The notes under the pieces were generated by a model. That model made no database searches and was not told the origin of the DNA. It saw only the letters and a list, made by a program, of their open reading frames with translations. Positions 45,860 through 55,683 of a stretch of DNA of 55,683 nucleotides are shown piece by piece. The first letter of the stretch is position 1, and each line of letters starts with the position of its first letter. Origin of the DNA: Mesostigma viride (lineage: Eukaryota > Streptophyta > Mesostigmatophyceae > Mesostigmatales > Mesostigmataceae); contig RPFO01000106.1 of NCBI GenBank assembly GCA_009746045.1, positions 644,425 to 700,107 on the forward strand, written 5' to 3'. The position numbers were made by a program, and so were the translations under genes.

Positions 45860-46690
45860 GCAAGAGGCCGCCGGAGGCATTACGTCGCAGGCTGCGGGGT
45901 ATTTGGTGTGACTCGCGATGCACATAAATGCCTTATTTAGCCATGCAGGCTGCTGCTAGCCAGAGTTGTTGCGCTGGATTAGGACAAATTGCGAAATTTA
46001 GGACACTTTTGATGCCGACTCAAGATAATAAGTTGATTTGGGTCCCTTTTACGGGCCAATATGTGGCTGACATTGATTCCCTACGTATTCAACTGTTTTC
46101 AACCTATTTGGTACCACCCTGCAGGACATTTACCGGGTGATGCTCGTGACGGTGCCCTTCATGATGTCATGCTTACTTCCATATAATGCATGAGCGTGGA
46201 CACGATGACTTTAATGCGCGGAACGTGATTGTATTTGCCAGGGAAGTGTACCATGCATGCAGTAATTTCATACAATCTTCTCACATAATGCATGAAGTCC
46301 TCCCCGGGCATGGAAACATTTCAATACCAACAATGAATTTTGAGGTAGTGATGTAGCATGCATGCACTTGGGTGTACTGTCAGAGCTATTGGTGCTAACA
46401 CATGCCGCCAATTATAATGGCCAAGGTGCATGTATAATATTTTAAAATGTCCAAAGAGACATTGTTGGGCGTGCATGGCTAATAACGCCCTTATTATCAA
46501 TCAGTCCAATATCCTGGACTAGACAGCTCCGCGGCTTTTGCGCCGAGTTCCTCTTGAACAAATTATACTCTAGCCTACCATGACCGGGACGCCCAGATAA
46601 TTAATAGCATGTTGCATCCGTGCAACACATAGCCTAGATATAGTGTCAATGGAATGCCATATCAAGAAACGGTTGCTTCACATGAAAACG
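45860..46690. other. Intergenic stretch without a recognised gene
   Basis: AT-rich, only short ORFs (for example 45928-46140 +); no repeat or domain recognised. It may hold the 3' UTR of the minus-strand gene that stops at 46692. Confidence 0.5.
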
Positions 46691-46691
46691 G

Positions 46692-48816
46692 TCAGTAGTA
46701 ACGAGGTTGCGGCAATGGTGCCGGCTGCCATGCCAATGTCATCGAGGGAGGCTGCTGCCAAGCGGCAGCCGCTGATGTCGCCGGTGCCGGAGGCTGTTGG
46801 TACCATCCCGCGGCTGCAGTTGCTGGTGGCTGCGCGTATGGTGCCGGCGTGTATGGTGCCGGCGCATACTGTGGCTGCGTCAACGGTGCCGGCGCGGTTG
46901 CCGGTGCCAGGACCTGCTGGTACCATCCTAGTGCTTGTGCCGGTGGCTGCGCATACGGTGCCTGGGCGGCTGCCGTTGGTGGCGGGTAAAGCGGTGCCGC
47001 CGCGGGTGCCGGTGGCGGCGGGTAATAAGGCGGTGCCGCCGCGGGTGCCGGTGGCGGCTGGTAAAGCGGTGCCGCCGCGGGTGCCGGTGGCGGCGGGTAA
47101 TAAGGCGGTGCCGCCGTGGATGCCGGTGGTGGCGGGTAATAAGGCGGTGCCGGCACGGCTGCTGGTGGTGGCAGGCAAGGCGGTGCTGTCGCCGGTGCTG
47201 GTGGTGGCAGGGCTTCTGGCGGCGGGGCCTCGGCTGCCGGTGCCTGCTGCTGCCGCCTCCCCTGTCGTTGCTGCTGCGGCGGCGGCTGCTGTTGCTGTTG
47301 CTGTATTTGCTGCATTTGCTGCAGCAGCAGCCGCTGCTGTTGTTGCTGCTGTTGTTGTTGCTGCTGCAACTGCTGCTGGAGTTGTCGGTGCTGCTGCTGG
47401 ACCTCTTGCAGAAGCTGGGCCTGCTGCTGTTTCATACCCTCCAGTTGTGCCTGCACTTCTGTTGGTACTCGCGTTGTGCCGGGCAGGGCCTCCTGCAACG
47501 GCTGCGGCCCCGGGCGCCGTTTCTCCGGCTGGCGCTTCTTGGCATCTGGGGGGGGGGCTGGAAGGCCTGCTTGGCGGTGATTCGCTTCGCTCGCCCTAGC
47601 CCGGCGTTGGTGATATCCGTGAGCGGTGCCGGTGCCGCATCGGTCATGGTGGTGTCTTGTGTCCGCCGTTCTCGGGATGGCGTATCAGGAGAACCACACA
47701 GATCCATCGTGGCCCGCTGCGGGAATGCGTTACTGAGCAGGATGCTTGGGACGGGCGCATTGCCCATCAGGGCAACTAAATTGGGCTCGTTCTCCTGGGC
47801 CCACGTCAAACACTCCTGCATTTCATCATTCCATGCGTTTGCAGGGATGGATTTACCCGGAAACGTTACACCAGGGACATCGCACCACTTGGGAGGGTTG
47901 TTGGCCACGATGAGTGCCACTTGGTTGTGGAAGTGGATGCCGGTGGGTGCGGGCCTGGTCATGGAAGGAGTAAACGAACATAGCAACGACTTGTAGCTCG
48001 AATTCTTCGTTTCGCGGGCTAACAGAGCGCTCATGGTCTTGTTTTTCCAGCCGCCCAAGATGATGCCGACATTTTGCCTCCATGGGTGAAGGTTCACGAC
48101 GGCCCGAGCCATGATCCCGCATTCGGCCCTAAAACCAGGAACCCCGCCCCCCACAGATATGGTGCTCTCATTTCGACCTTGGACCGGCATTGTCTTGAGC
48201 ACCGGTGGATCAGGTGAAGGAAATTTCAATGTCATCTTGGCATCCTCCAGCTCGGAGCGACTGAACCCTTTGCCACGCTCGTCGGCCGGGGTACTTTCCA
48301 TCACGTTGTCAATGGAATTGTCCCCCGTCAGGTCGGAGGAACCCAGGTGTGCACCACGGCTGGCCGGATCGTCATCGCCACTGTCGACCATCTTGTCGTC
48401 ACTGTCATTCTTGTCGTCACGGTCCTTTTTATCCCCGGCAACCTTGCCCTTCCCGCCCAAATTACTATGAAGATCTACCATCCCCGCCAGGTCATCCTCG
48501 GAAACTGGAGCATTAAAGTTGATGCCGGCCGGGAGGGGGGACGTGGGTTGTTGCCGACATGATGAGTCGCTTCCTGGTCTTGCTTGGACGACCCAGCAAA
48601 ACATTCGGGGCACATCCATTCTGCCCCTTCTTCAGCACTTGGGTCCTTGAATAGCCCCGTGCATATCCCATGGACGTGCTTTCCACACGACCCACTGCAT
48701 GGGTGATTGGCGCCACTCAAGAGCTCCTCCTTAGAAACGCCATCCTCGGATGCTCCGCCTCCCAATTTCCTACACTTTTCGCCTGCAAAGCAGGCATCAC
48801 CGTTGCTCTCTGACAT
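46692..48816 (-). CDS. PHD-like zinc-finger protein with Gln/Pro-rich C-terminus, split by two homopolymer frameshifts
   Basis: Three consecutive open frames read as one protein of about 700 residues. Frame 1 (48816 to about 48540) begins MSESNGDACFAGEKC and holds a Cys/His cluster HPCSGSCGKHVHGIC..WMCPEC, like a PHD finger. After a G6/C6 run (48535-48540) frame 2 continues NFNAPVSEDDLAGMVDLHSN, an acidic Lys/Asp stretch and an unrecognised core (LHPWRQNVGIILGGWKNKTM; ANNPPKWCDVPGVTFPGKS). After a 10-base G/C run (near 47548-47557) frame 3 continues into a Gln run and many PPPPAPAAAP-type repeats, stopping at 46692. Both breaks fall at homopolymers, so assembly indels are as likely as decay. 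It is divergent from the large gene at 50 kb. PHD fingers usually read histone tails; the role here is unknown. Confidence 0.6.
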
Positions 48817-49019
48817 TTATTACTCACTTTTCCGCAGCACTACTCATTGCTTCCGGCATTATCGCCAACAATCGTTTAGCCGCACCGAATACCATCGTTT
48901 CCGGCGTTAAATTCATTCCAAGACGGAGGCACTGGCTGGAGCCCCGGCTCAGGCGGGAGATCCGGCGTTTGAATGAGGTGACAGTTGCGGATCCCAGGCA
49001 TTATAGTATCTCCGAAGCC

Positions 49020-49595
49020 AGGCTTCGTGTCCGTTTCCTAGTACAAGGCATCGTATCTCAGACAAGTATCGCAGACAAGGTTTTCCCCAGCGGAGGCCAG
49101 GCATCGTATCGCCGCGGACAGGTTTTTCCATAGCCGAGGCAGGCAACGTATAAATTATTCCCCAGCCGAGCCTGCCGAGGCCAGGCATCGTATCTCCGCG
49201 GACAAGGTTTTCCCCAGCGGAGGCCAGGCATCGTATCTCCGCGGACAAAGTTTCCGTAGCCGACACAGGAATCTTATAAAATATTCCCCAGCCGAGCCTG
49301 CCGAGGCCAGGCATCGTATCTCCGCGGACAAGGTTTTCCCCAGCGGAGGCCAGGCATCGTATCTCCGCGGACAAGGTTTCCGTAGCCGAGGTAGGAATCT
49401 TATAAAATATTCCCCAGCCGAGGCCAGGCATCGTATCTCCGCGGACAAGGTTTCCCCAGCGGAGGCCAGGCATCGTATCTCCGCGGACAAGGTTTCCGTA
49501 GCCGAGGCAGGCAACGTATACAATATTCCCCAGCCGAGGCCAGGCATCGTATCTCCGCGGACAAGGCTTCCCCAGCGGAGGCCAGGCATCGATAC
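49020..49595. promoter_or_regulatory. Tandem array with repeated TATA-like boxes between divergent genes
   Basis: Units of about 42 bp (GGCCAGGCATCGTATCTCCG, CGGACAAGGTTTCC) alternate with units carrying TATAAATTATTCC, TATAAAATATTCC (twice) and TATACAATATTCC. Palindromic CCGCGG recurs in most units. It lies between the zinc-finger gene (start 48816, minus) and the large plus-strand gene (start 50013). Confidence 0.7.
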
Positions 49596-50012
49596 AGTAG
49601 CTCGACCTAAACTGTACACTGTAACCTGATGTGCGTGAGAGGTACGCCGAAGGCATGATGATTGTCTGTCAAGCAACGCCACGCTGTCATCAGTGCTATT
49701 ACAATGTCTTAAAGAGGTGCTGCAGGTGAGACAACCGGCTGCTAATAATCTGCTGTAGCGTTTGTTGTGCGAATTAATTTTGCAGGGGACGAATCATTGG
49801 TATGAAATGCGGATGCTATTAAATGGTGACAGAAGCAGACAGGACCTAGACTAGAGGTGGCCAATCTACGTGACATAACCAGTTGTGGCTAGGTAGTAAT
49901 GGTAGGGTAGCTGCGTCCAGGTACCTTGGTTTGAAGTTTCTAGTATCGCAGTCTGTTGGGAATCCAGGTTGTTGCGTTTACAGATAGGGAGAATGCTGAC
50001 GGAGTAGGCACA

Positions 50013-53000
50013 ATGGGCGATGACGCAGTGGATCCGGATGTGCTAATGTGGGATGGCAGATTAGATGACGGGTGGGATGCCGACGATCCAGATTACGAAT
50101 TTTCATTCCACGATGGCGTACAGGAACCGCCAACTGAAGCCAAACGTCCTGGCAAGCAGAGATTAGACGCGCTTCGTGAGCAGAAGCTGGCTGCTGTTAC
50201 GGGCGACATGGCGAAGCGGTATTGTTGCACAGAGCAGCGCTGCCTTCACCAGTTTAACAGTTACCTCGTAGACCACAGGACCTGGACAGCCGTGCGCCAG
50301 GAATTTTACAGCCATCCTGACAAGGCGCGCATGGCAACCCTGGCTGACATCATCCGATCAGGTGGGGTAGGCAGCATTGAGGTGAAGCCCCCCGGCCCAG
50401 GTGGTCAGTACCACCACATCAGATTCAAAAGTCCATTGCATGTGGATGTGCACGTCGACGGCGCCACGCGCACCATCAGCGGGTGTGCGACTGCAATCCG
50501 CAAAGTGTTGGGCGTGGAGCCAAAAACCTGGAACAAGGTGGTGAAGGGGGTCGCCTACAGCAAGCAGTTTTTCGATGCGGTGGACCGTGACACCCTGACC
50601 AGTCATGGATTGCCGGGTGTGTGCCACGAGGAGACTCCGCGCCGGACGCCTGTCGCTGGGCGCTCTAGTGCCACGGAGTACGCTGCTACCTGGATCTGCC
50701 GGCTGGTGAGCGAACTGGGGGACAGCGACCCCGCCCACCCGGATGTTGCCTACATGGATGTTATCCCCATCACCGACATGCACCAGCTCTACGTGGCCGA
50801 TGCCAAGCTCGAGTTCCCTGGAGATGAGTATAATAGAGGCCGCTCGATGATCCTGAAGTACCGGGCGTTCCATGAGGTGTGGACCGCGTTCTGCGAGGGC
50901 AACTACTTCCAGGGGTCGCCCAAGGTCATCTTGAAGACGAGCGCCAAGAACGTCGGGCAGTGCGCGACCTGCGTCGAGTTGCGGCACCTGCACACCCATG
51001 CGTCGGACAAAGCACAGCGGAACTACATCGCTCATCTCACCAAGGCACACCTCGCCCTGGTGAGGTTTGCGCGCCAATTGTACTGGCAACGGCGCGACTT
51101 GGCCCTGCTGATGCTCTTGTGGATTTCACTCTGCATTGACAAGATTGACCATGCGAAGACGTACTTTCCTAAGCTGGTCAACGGCCCATCCTCCTGGCAG
51201 TCCCACGCGAAGAGCATGGTGCAGTTTTCACTCTTCTGCGTATGCGCGCACGCGTACAAGGCATTCTGGTTTCCCGTCCTGCCATGCGTGCTCCTAGATG
51301 AGGGCCTCTCAGGTAGCGTCACTGTCACGATGCTGATGCACGTGTTACTATGCATGATACGTGATGCCCCGTGGAGGCGGCTCGGCAATAGAAGCATGCC
51401 ACGCTGCCTAGTCCTGCAAATGGACGGCGGTTCTGAAAACCGCAACTACACAGTCCTTCTCTGGGCGTGGTGGCTCGTCCATGTGGGGCTCTTTGACGTG
51501 GTGGAGATGCACCGCATGCGGCGAGGGCACACGCATGCAGACTGTGACCAAAAGTTCGGGGTGCTGGTCGGGTACATGGACCACGGCGTCGGCGCGAGAG
51601 CAAAGAAGTCCAACATATTCCCCACGATGGAGAGCTGGGAGCAAGCAATTCGAGACGCGTTCCACGGCATCAGCAACGCCACGGTGCCAGAGGGCGTGGA
51701 TGTGCAGTGGCTGGGTGAGGTATACGATGTCCAAGCGTTCCTCGTGTGGCTGAAAGCCTCCAAGTTCGAGAAATGGTGCAGGTCACGCGACTGGTGCGCC
51801 GCGGTGGGGAAGGAAGAGTCTGAGAAAGTAGGGCAATCTATGAAGCCGCACCATGTCGTGTTCTTCAAGGTGGTGGGAAATGACGAGGTGTGGATGGCGT
51901 ACCGCTTCACCGAGTCAAAGCGAACTCCATGGCAGCCCGCTGGGGTGCGCGATGAAGACGCGCCGCGGAGCGGCAGGGCACGCATGCACCCCTACAAGCA
52001 CGACGACGCGGGGAAGCCTCTGTTCGGGGTCCGCGTGGTGGATCCGGACCTGGTCGCTAATTTGGAAGACACTCCCAAGACGGCGCCACTCGACATGCGC
52101 TTTTTTGACAGGGAGCTCGTCAAGATCCAGAACGCGGTGGCATCCCTGCCCAGCAGCTGGCAGTCCTTCTTCAATGCCACGGACATCCAGCCCACCGTCA
52201 AGTTTTTGAAGGAGGCTGAACAGTTCCCGGACAAGATGCCCAAGAAGTTGCAGCCTTTGCCATGGCCAACGCGTGCAGAAATCGCAGCAATGCGTGATCG
52301 TGAGGCTGCCGCGGCTGCGGCTCAACCGGCTGTGACCCAAGCGGACATCACAACAGCCCTCATTGACGAGGCGGCGCTCCGGGCAGCGCCGTTGGTAGAC
52401 CCTGTCTGCCACGATGGTCGCACGCGTGCGGAGTGGGTGGAGGAAGACCGCGCGTTTGGGGCCAAGGTGGCATTCGAGGAGCGCCTCAAGGGCGTGCAGG
52501 CTGGCTCGCCTGTTATATACAAGCATCCCAATGCCGACATGCTCTGCAACTCTGAACTGCCATGGACCCCTGTACTGTACGGGGAGGTGAAGGAGGTGCA
52601 TCAGGGCAGCGAGGAGGGCGCTGAGCCTCATCTTGAGGTGTACGTGTACCGCGCCAAGCACTTGCGCGACTCGTGGCACCCATGGATACCTGACGTGGCT
52701 GTATGGCCGCATCCACCATCTGCCAACGTGGACCGCCACGTGGTGACCATCCCGGCATCGGCCCTTGTCCTCACCCATTGGGCGCCACCCAGCAAGCGGA
52801 AGTCCCTTCCCGTCCGCTCAGTGTCCTTGGATGCTAAGAAGAAGCTCACCAAGGACAGTTGGAACGCGCTCAAGCTGGTGCCATGTGACGCAAGTCGCCC
52901 TGCTATCGACTGGCAAGCGGTCTCCACCACAGCGGGTATGAGGCGCCTGACTGGAACACGCTGGGAGGACATTTTGAAGGCGGTGAAGAGCGGCGGGCGC

Positions 53001-53388
53001 TGCCTGGTGGGGCAAGTCGTGTGCCAGTGGGCAATCAAGCACGTGCGAGACGAGCATGGCAACCTGGTGAAGAACCAGAAGGAGAGGTTCCATGGCCGCG
53101 TCGCGGTCGTCAATACCCAGCATGACATGGTGGGCCTATTCTGGGGTGCGCATTGGGAGGAAGAGGCCGTGAGCACCGTGGCACTCCCTGAGCTAGGAGG
53201 AGTGATCTGTGCATGCCCAGGTGTTAAAGTCCCTGAACTTCAGGCATCCGAGATCGCCAGGGCTGAAGACTACCTACGCGCACACGCCGCCGGCGCGCCG
53301 GCTGCCAAGCCTACCAACCGTTCGCGCGCGCGCGCCCGCGGCGCGCAGGCTGCTGCTGCGGAGGAGGCGGGTGGGGTTGACGAGGACG

Positions 53389-53466
<78 letters not shown>

Positions 53467-54282
53467 GTGAGGAGGAGGAGGAGGAGGAGGAGGAGGAGGA
53501 GGAGGAGGAGGAAGAGGAGGGGGAGGATGACGATGAGGACGAGGATAAGGATGATGATGATGATGATGAGGAGGAGGAGGAGGAGAAGGACCGCTCACGC
53601 ACATGCACCCGCGGCGCGCCGGCTGACAGGGCTAAGAACCGTTCGCGCGCGCACCCGCGGCGCACAGGAGGAGGAGGAGGACAAGGACGAGGAGGAGGAG
53701 AAGGACCGCTCACGCGCACGCACCCGCGGCGCGCCGGCTGGCAGGGCTAAGAACTGTTCGCGCGCGCGCGCCCGCGGCGCACAGGAGGAGGAGGAGGACA
53801 AGGACGACGAGGAGGAGAAGGATCGCTCACGCGCACGCACCCGCGGCGCGCCGGCTGGCAGGGCTAAGAACCGTTCGCGCGCGCGCGCCCGCGGCGCACA
53901 GGAGGAGGACGAGGAGGAGGAGAAGGACCGCTCACGCGCACGCGGCGCGCCGGCTGGCAGGGCTAAGAACCGTTCGCGCGCGCGCGCCGCGGCGCACAGG
54001 GAGGAGGAGGACGAGGAGGAGGAGAAGGACCGCTCACGCGCACGCACCCGCGGCGCGCCGGCTGGCAGGGCTAAGAACCGCTCGCGCGCGTGCGCCCGCG
54101 GCGCACCGGAGGAGGAGAGGGAGGAGGAGGAGGAGGACCGCTCGCGAGCATGCGCCAACGGCGCAGAGGAAATCGAAGAAGAAATGCCGCGTGGCTTGCG
54201 CCGCACGCGGGCAAACAAGGCTCAGGTCTTGTCGGATAGCGACAGTGGTGGCGAGGCACCAGCGGAGGCATTGGAGGCGTGA
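50013..54282 (+). CDS. Large RNase-H-fold/DUF7869-like transposase-type protein with acidic RS-rich repeat tail
   Basis: The open frame runs from ATG 50013 to a stop at 53750 (1245 codons). The in-frame TTG at 49956 is not a likely start. Features in order: acidic N-terminus; CC..C zinc-like motif (RYCCTEQRCLHQF, residue about 70); ISGCATAIRKVLGV helix; a D..D..D-type core with LCIDKIDHAK (51.14 kb), VLQMDGGSENRN (51.42 kb) and GHTHADCDQKFG (51.53 kb). The last two motifs resemble the DN..GQN and GHT..D motifs of DUF7869/integrase-like proteins. A C-terminal module (YGEVKEVHQGSEEG..VYVYRAKHL) could be a chromatin-reader fold. The tail is Asp- and Glu-runs plus repeats RSRARTRGAPAGRAKN/EEEDKDDEEEKD. 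A 2-base loss in a CG run (about 53644-53654) shifts frame. The natural end probably lies in the other frame at 54282 (SDSDSGGEAPAEALEA). Host gene or transposon gene cannot be decided. Confidence 0.7.
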
Positions 54283-55683
54283 TCGTCTTGGTCTTCAATC
54301 AGCACGTGGTAGTAGTTTTTTTTTTTGTCGCCGTGCAATTTTGCTTTCTTCATATGTGATGTGTGCCATGGACATTTCTCCGGCTGGCTTTCTGCATAGA
54401 TCTGACACGTATTGGATTCACTGGCAACATATCTTGTATATTACCATATACAATTGACAATGTGTGTTGTTCTTGTCTTTATCCTGCTGTTGCGGCTGTT
54501 ATATGCTGTTGCGGTTGTACCACTGTCCTGAACTCATTCCCTTCGTGCCATTCACGCTACCGTGTTTGCTACTGCCACTTATGCTCGTGGTTGCCCATGT
54601 TTGTGCGGATTCCAGGGATCATGATGGGGCCAGTGCTGAGGAGGGGGGTTGCACGTGGAATAACGTCTCTGGTGCTCGCAAGCTTATTTAGCTGCATCTT
54701 CACGTGTCCGCTGTTTTTTAATTCTTGCACCCATCAATGGCTGGTGGGGCCTGCGGGGGCTGGGCTCCGACATATTTTGTGGCATATATGCCAAACCATT
54801 AATTATGTTTCACCGTTACTTCCTCCCCTGCCTCGGCCTTGTGTGCCAGGCAGGGGACGAACCGGTTTTACTGACATGCGTGACTGAAGCGGTGTCGGGA
54901 CGTAGTATTAGCCACAGGGAGGGCAATGTCTCTTCGAAGCCACTGGTTGATCAGATGCCGGGCCAGGGTTGCATTTCCAGGCCTGTATGGCTGGCTCCTG
55001 CATGGCTAGCACTTGGATCTCCCAAATTTGATCAGTCAACTGATTTGATGCTTTGACAACTCAATGAAAGTTTAATGGCTGCGGTCACCCAATGATGTTA
55101 TGACTCGTTGTCATCACTGCAAGCAATGTGCTATAGTTGCTGCAAACCCTCGCGCACTTGCAAATGGCCATTGAACATGCGTTAAACCACTATGCGCCAA
55201 TTTGCTCTTGCCGCGTGCCGTAACTGCCCGAGTGCCACGGTCTTACCATCATCCTTGCTACCGGTGCTATTGCGGACACACTCGTGATTCCATGCACTGA
55301 ACCGTTGTTTGCTTCTGGCACTATTGCGTTTTTATAAACGCGTAGCTAGCATAGCTGCTGCCGTCGCCAATTAGGCGGGCGATGATGCTCGTTGCCGCTC
55401 CCTTGATTCATTGGTGCCGCACTGCGGTTGCTCCCAAGTAGCTCCATCTTTGGACTTCAGTTTTGTTGTGATCAGTCGAGACGCATGGGAGCTTGATCCA
55501 ACATGCATTTGTTGGTATATAACATACTCCGCAAAGCCGCGAGAGCCGCGACCCTGTGCGTTAGCTAGCAGACCTGGCGGCACCTGTGGATCCTAATACA
55601 TGGCATAATCCGCGTGCAAACTTTGCCGGACTCAAGCATGGGTCTCTCCACTGAATTGGATATTGATACATGCATGAAAGATG
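54283..55683. other. 3' flank without a recognised gene
   Basis: Only short ORFs on both strands (for example 54363-54887 +) with no protein-like pattern; no repeats or terminal inverted repeats found by eye. Confidence 0.5.

Noticed and set aside
46643-47996. Plus-strand ORFs rich in Ala/Val/Pro or Leu/Arg
   Set aside because: Antisense of the Gln/Pro-rich repeats of the minus-strand gene, whose flanking sequence is protein-like.
53209-54282. A separate plus-strand gene starting at 53209
   Set aside because: Its first part (runs of Met and Arg) is an out-of-frame reading of the Asp/Glu tail; only the part after about 53650 is real, as the continuation of the large gene.

Overview
The window looks like nuclear DNA of a green alga. 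The helicase gene reads closest to plant-type XPD. Its short exons are split by large GT-AG introns full of microsatellites. TGTAA, the green-algal poly(A) signal, follows the one intact single-exon gene. The mobile elements include a Kangaroo/DIRS-type retrotransposon of the kind known from Volvox. This placement is inference; no species is claimed.

Layout: (1) 1-25.6 kb, minus strand: about 80% of an XPD/ERCC2 (TFIIH helicase) gene, 18 coding exons, with the 3' end beyond the left edge. Its introns hold nearly all of the microsatellites and tandem arrays, and intron 4 carries a 5.3-kb DIRS-type element with split direct repeats. (2) 26.8-31.4 kb, plus strand, head to head with XPD: an intronless gene for a four-domain phosphagen (guanidino) kinase with a lipid-anchor N-terminus. 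(3) 31.8-45.3 kb: nested, mostly dead transposons. They include a TTAA-flanked piggyBac-like non-autonomous element, two nested hAT elements with matching target duplications, and many truncated non-LTR retrotransposons and SINE-like copies. (4) 46.7-54.3 kb: two divergent genes around a TATA-bearing tandem array. One encodes a PHD-like zinc-finger, Q/P-rich protein (minus). The other encodes a large RNase-H-fold/DUF7869-like protein with an acidic, RS-rich repetitive tail (plus). They may together be one large DNA transposon.

Most unusual observations: several XPD introns contain tandem, decayed copies of their own exon-intron junctions, as if introns grew by duplication across splice sites. 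The kinase has four domains at an exact 1122-bp period with signs of gene conversion. The DIRS element has a 2A-like GDVHPNPGP motif between RNase H and the tyrosine recombinase. Different LINE families share a 3'-terminal hairpin. A SINE-like repeat shows paired (compensatory) base changes in its hairpins.

Several otherwise good reading frames break at homopolymers or short repeats (G7, G6, G10, CG-run), which suggests assembly indels as much as decay. All calls are from reading the sequence; no database search was possible.
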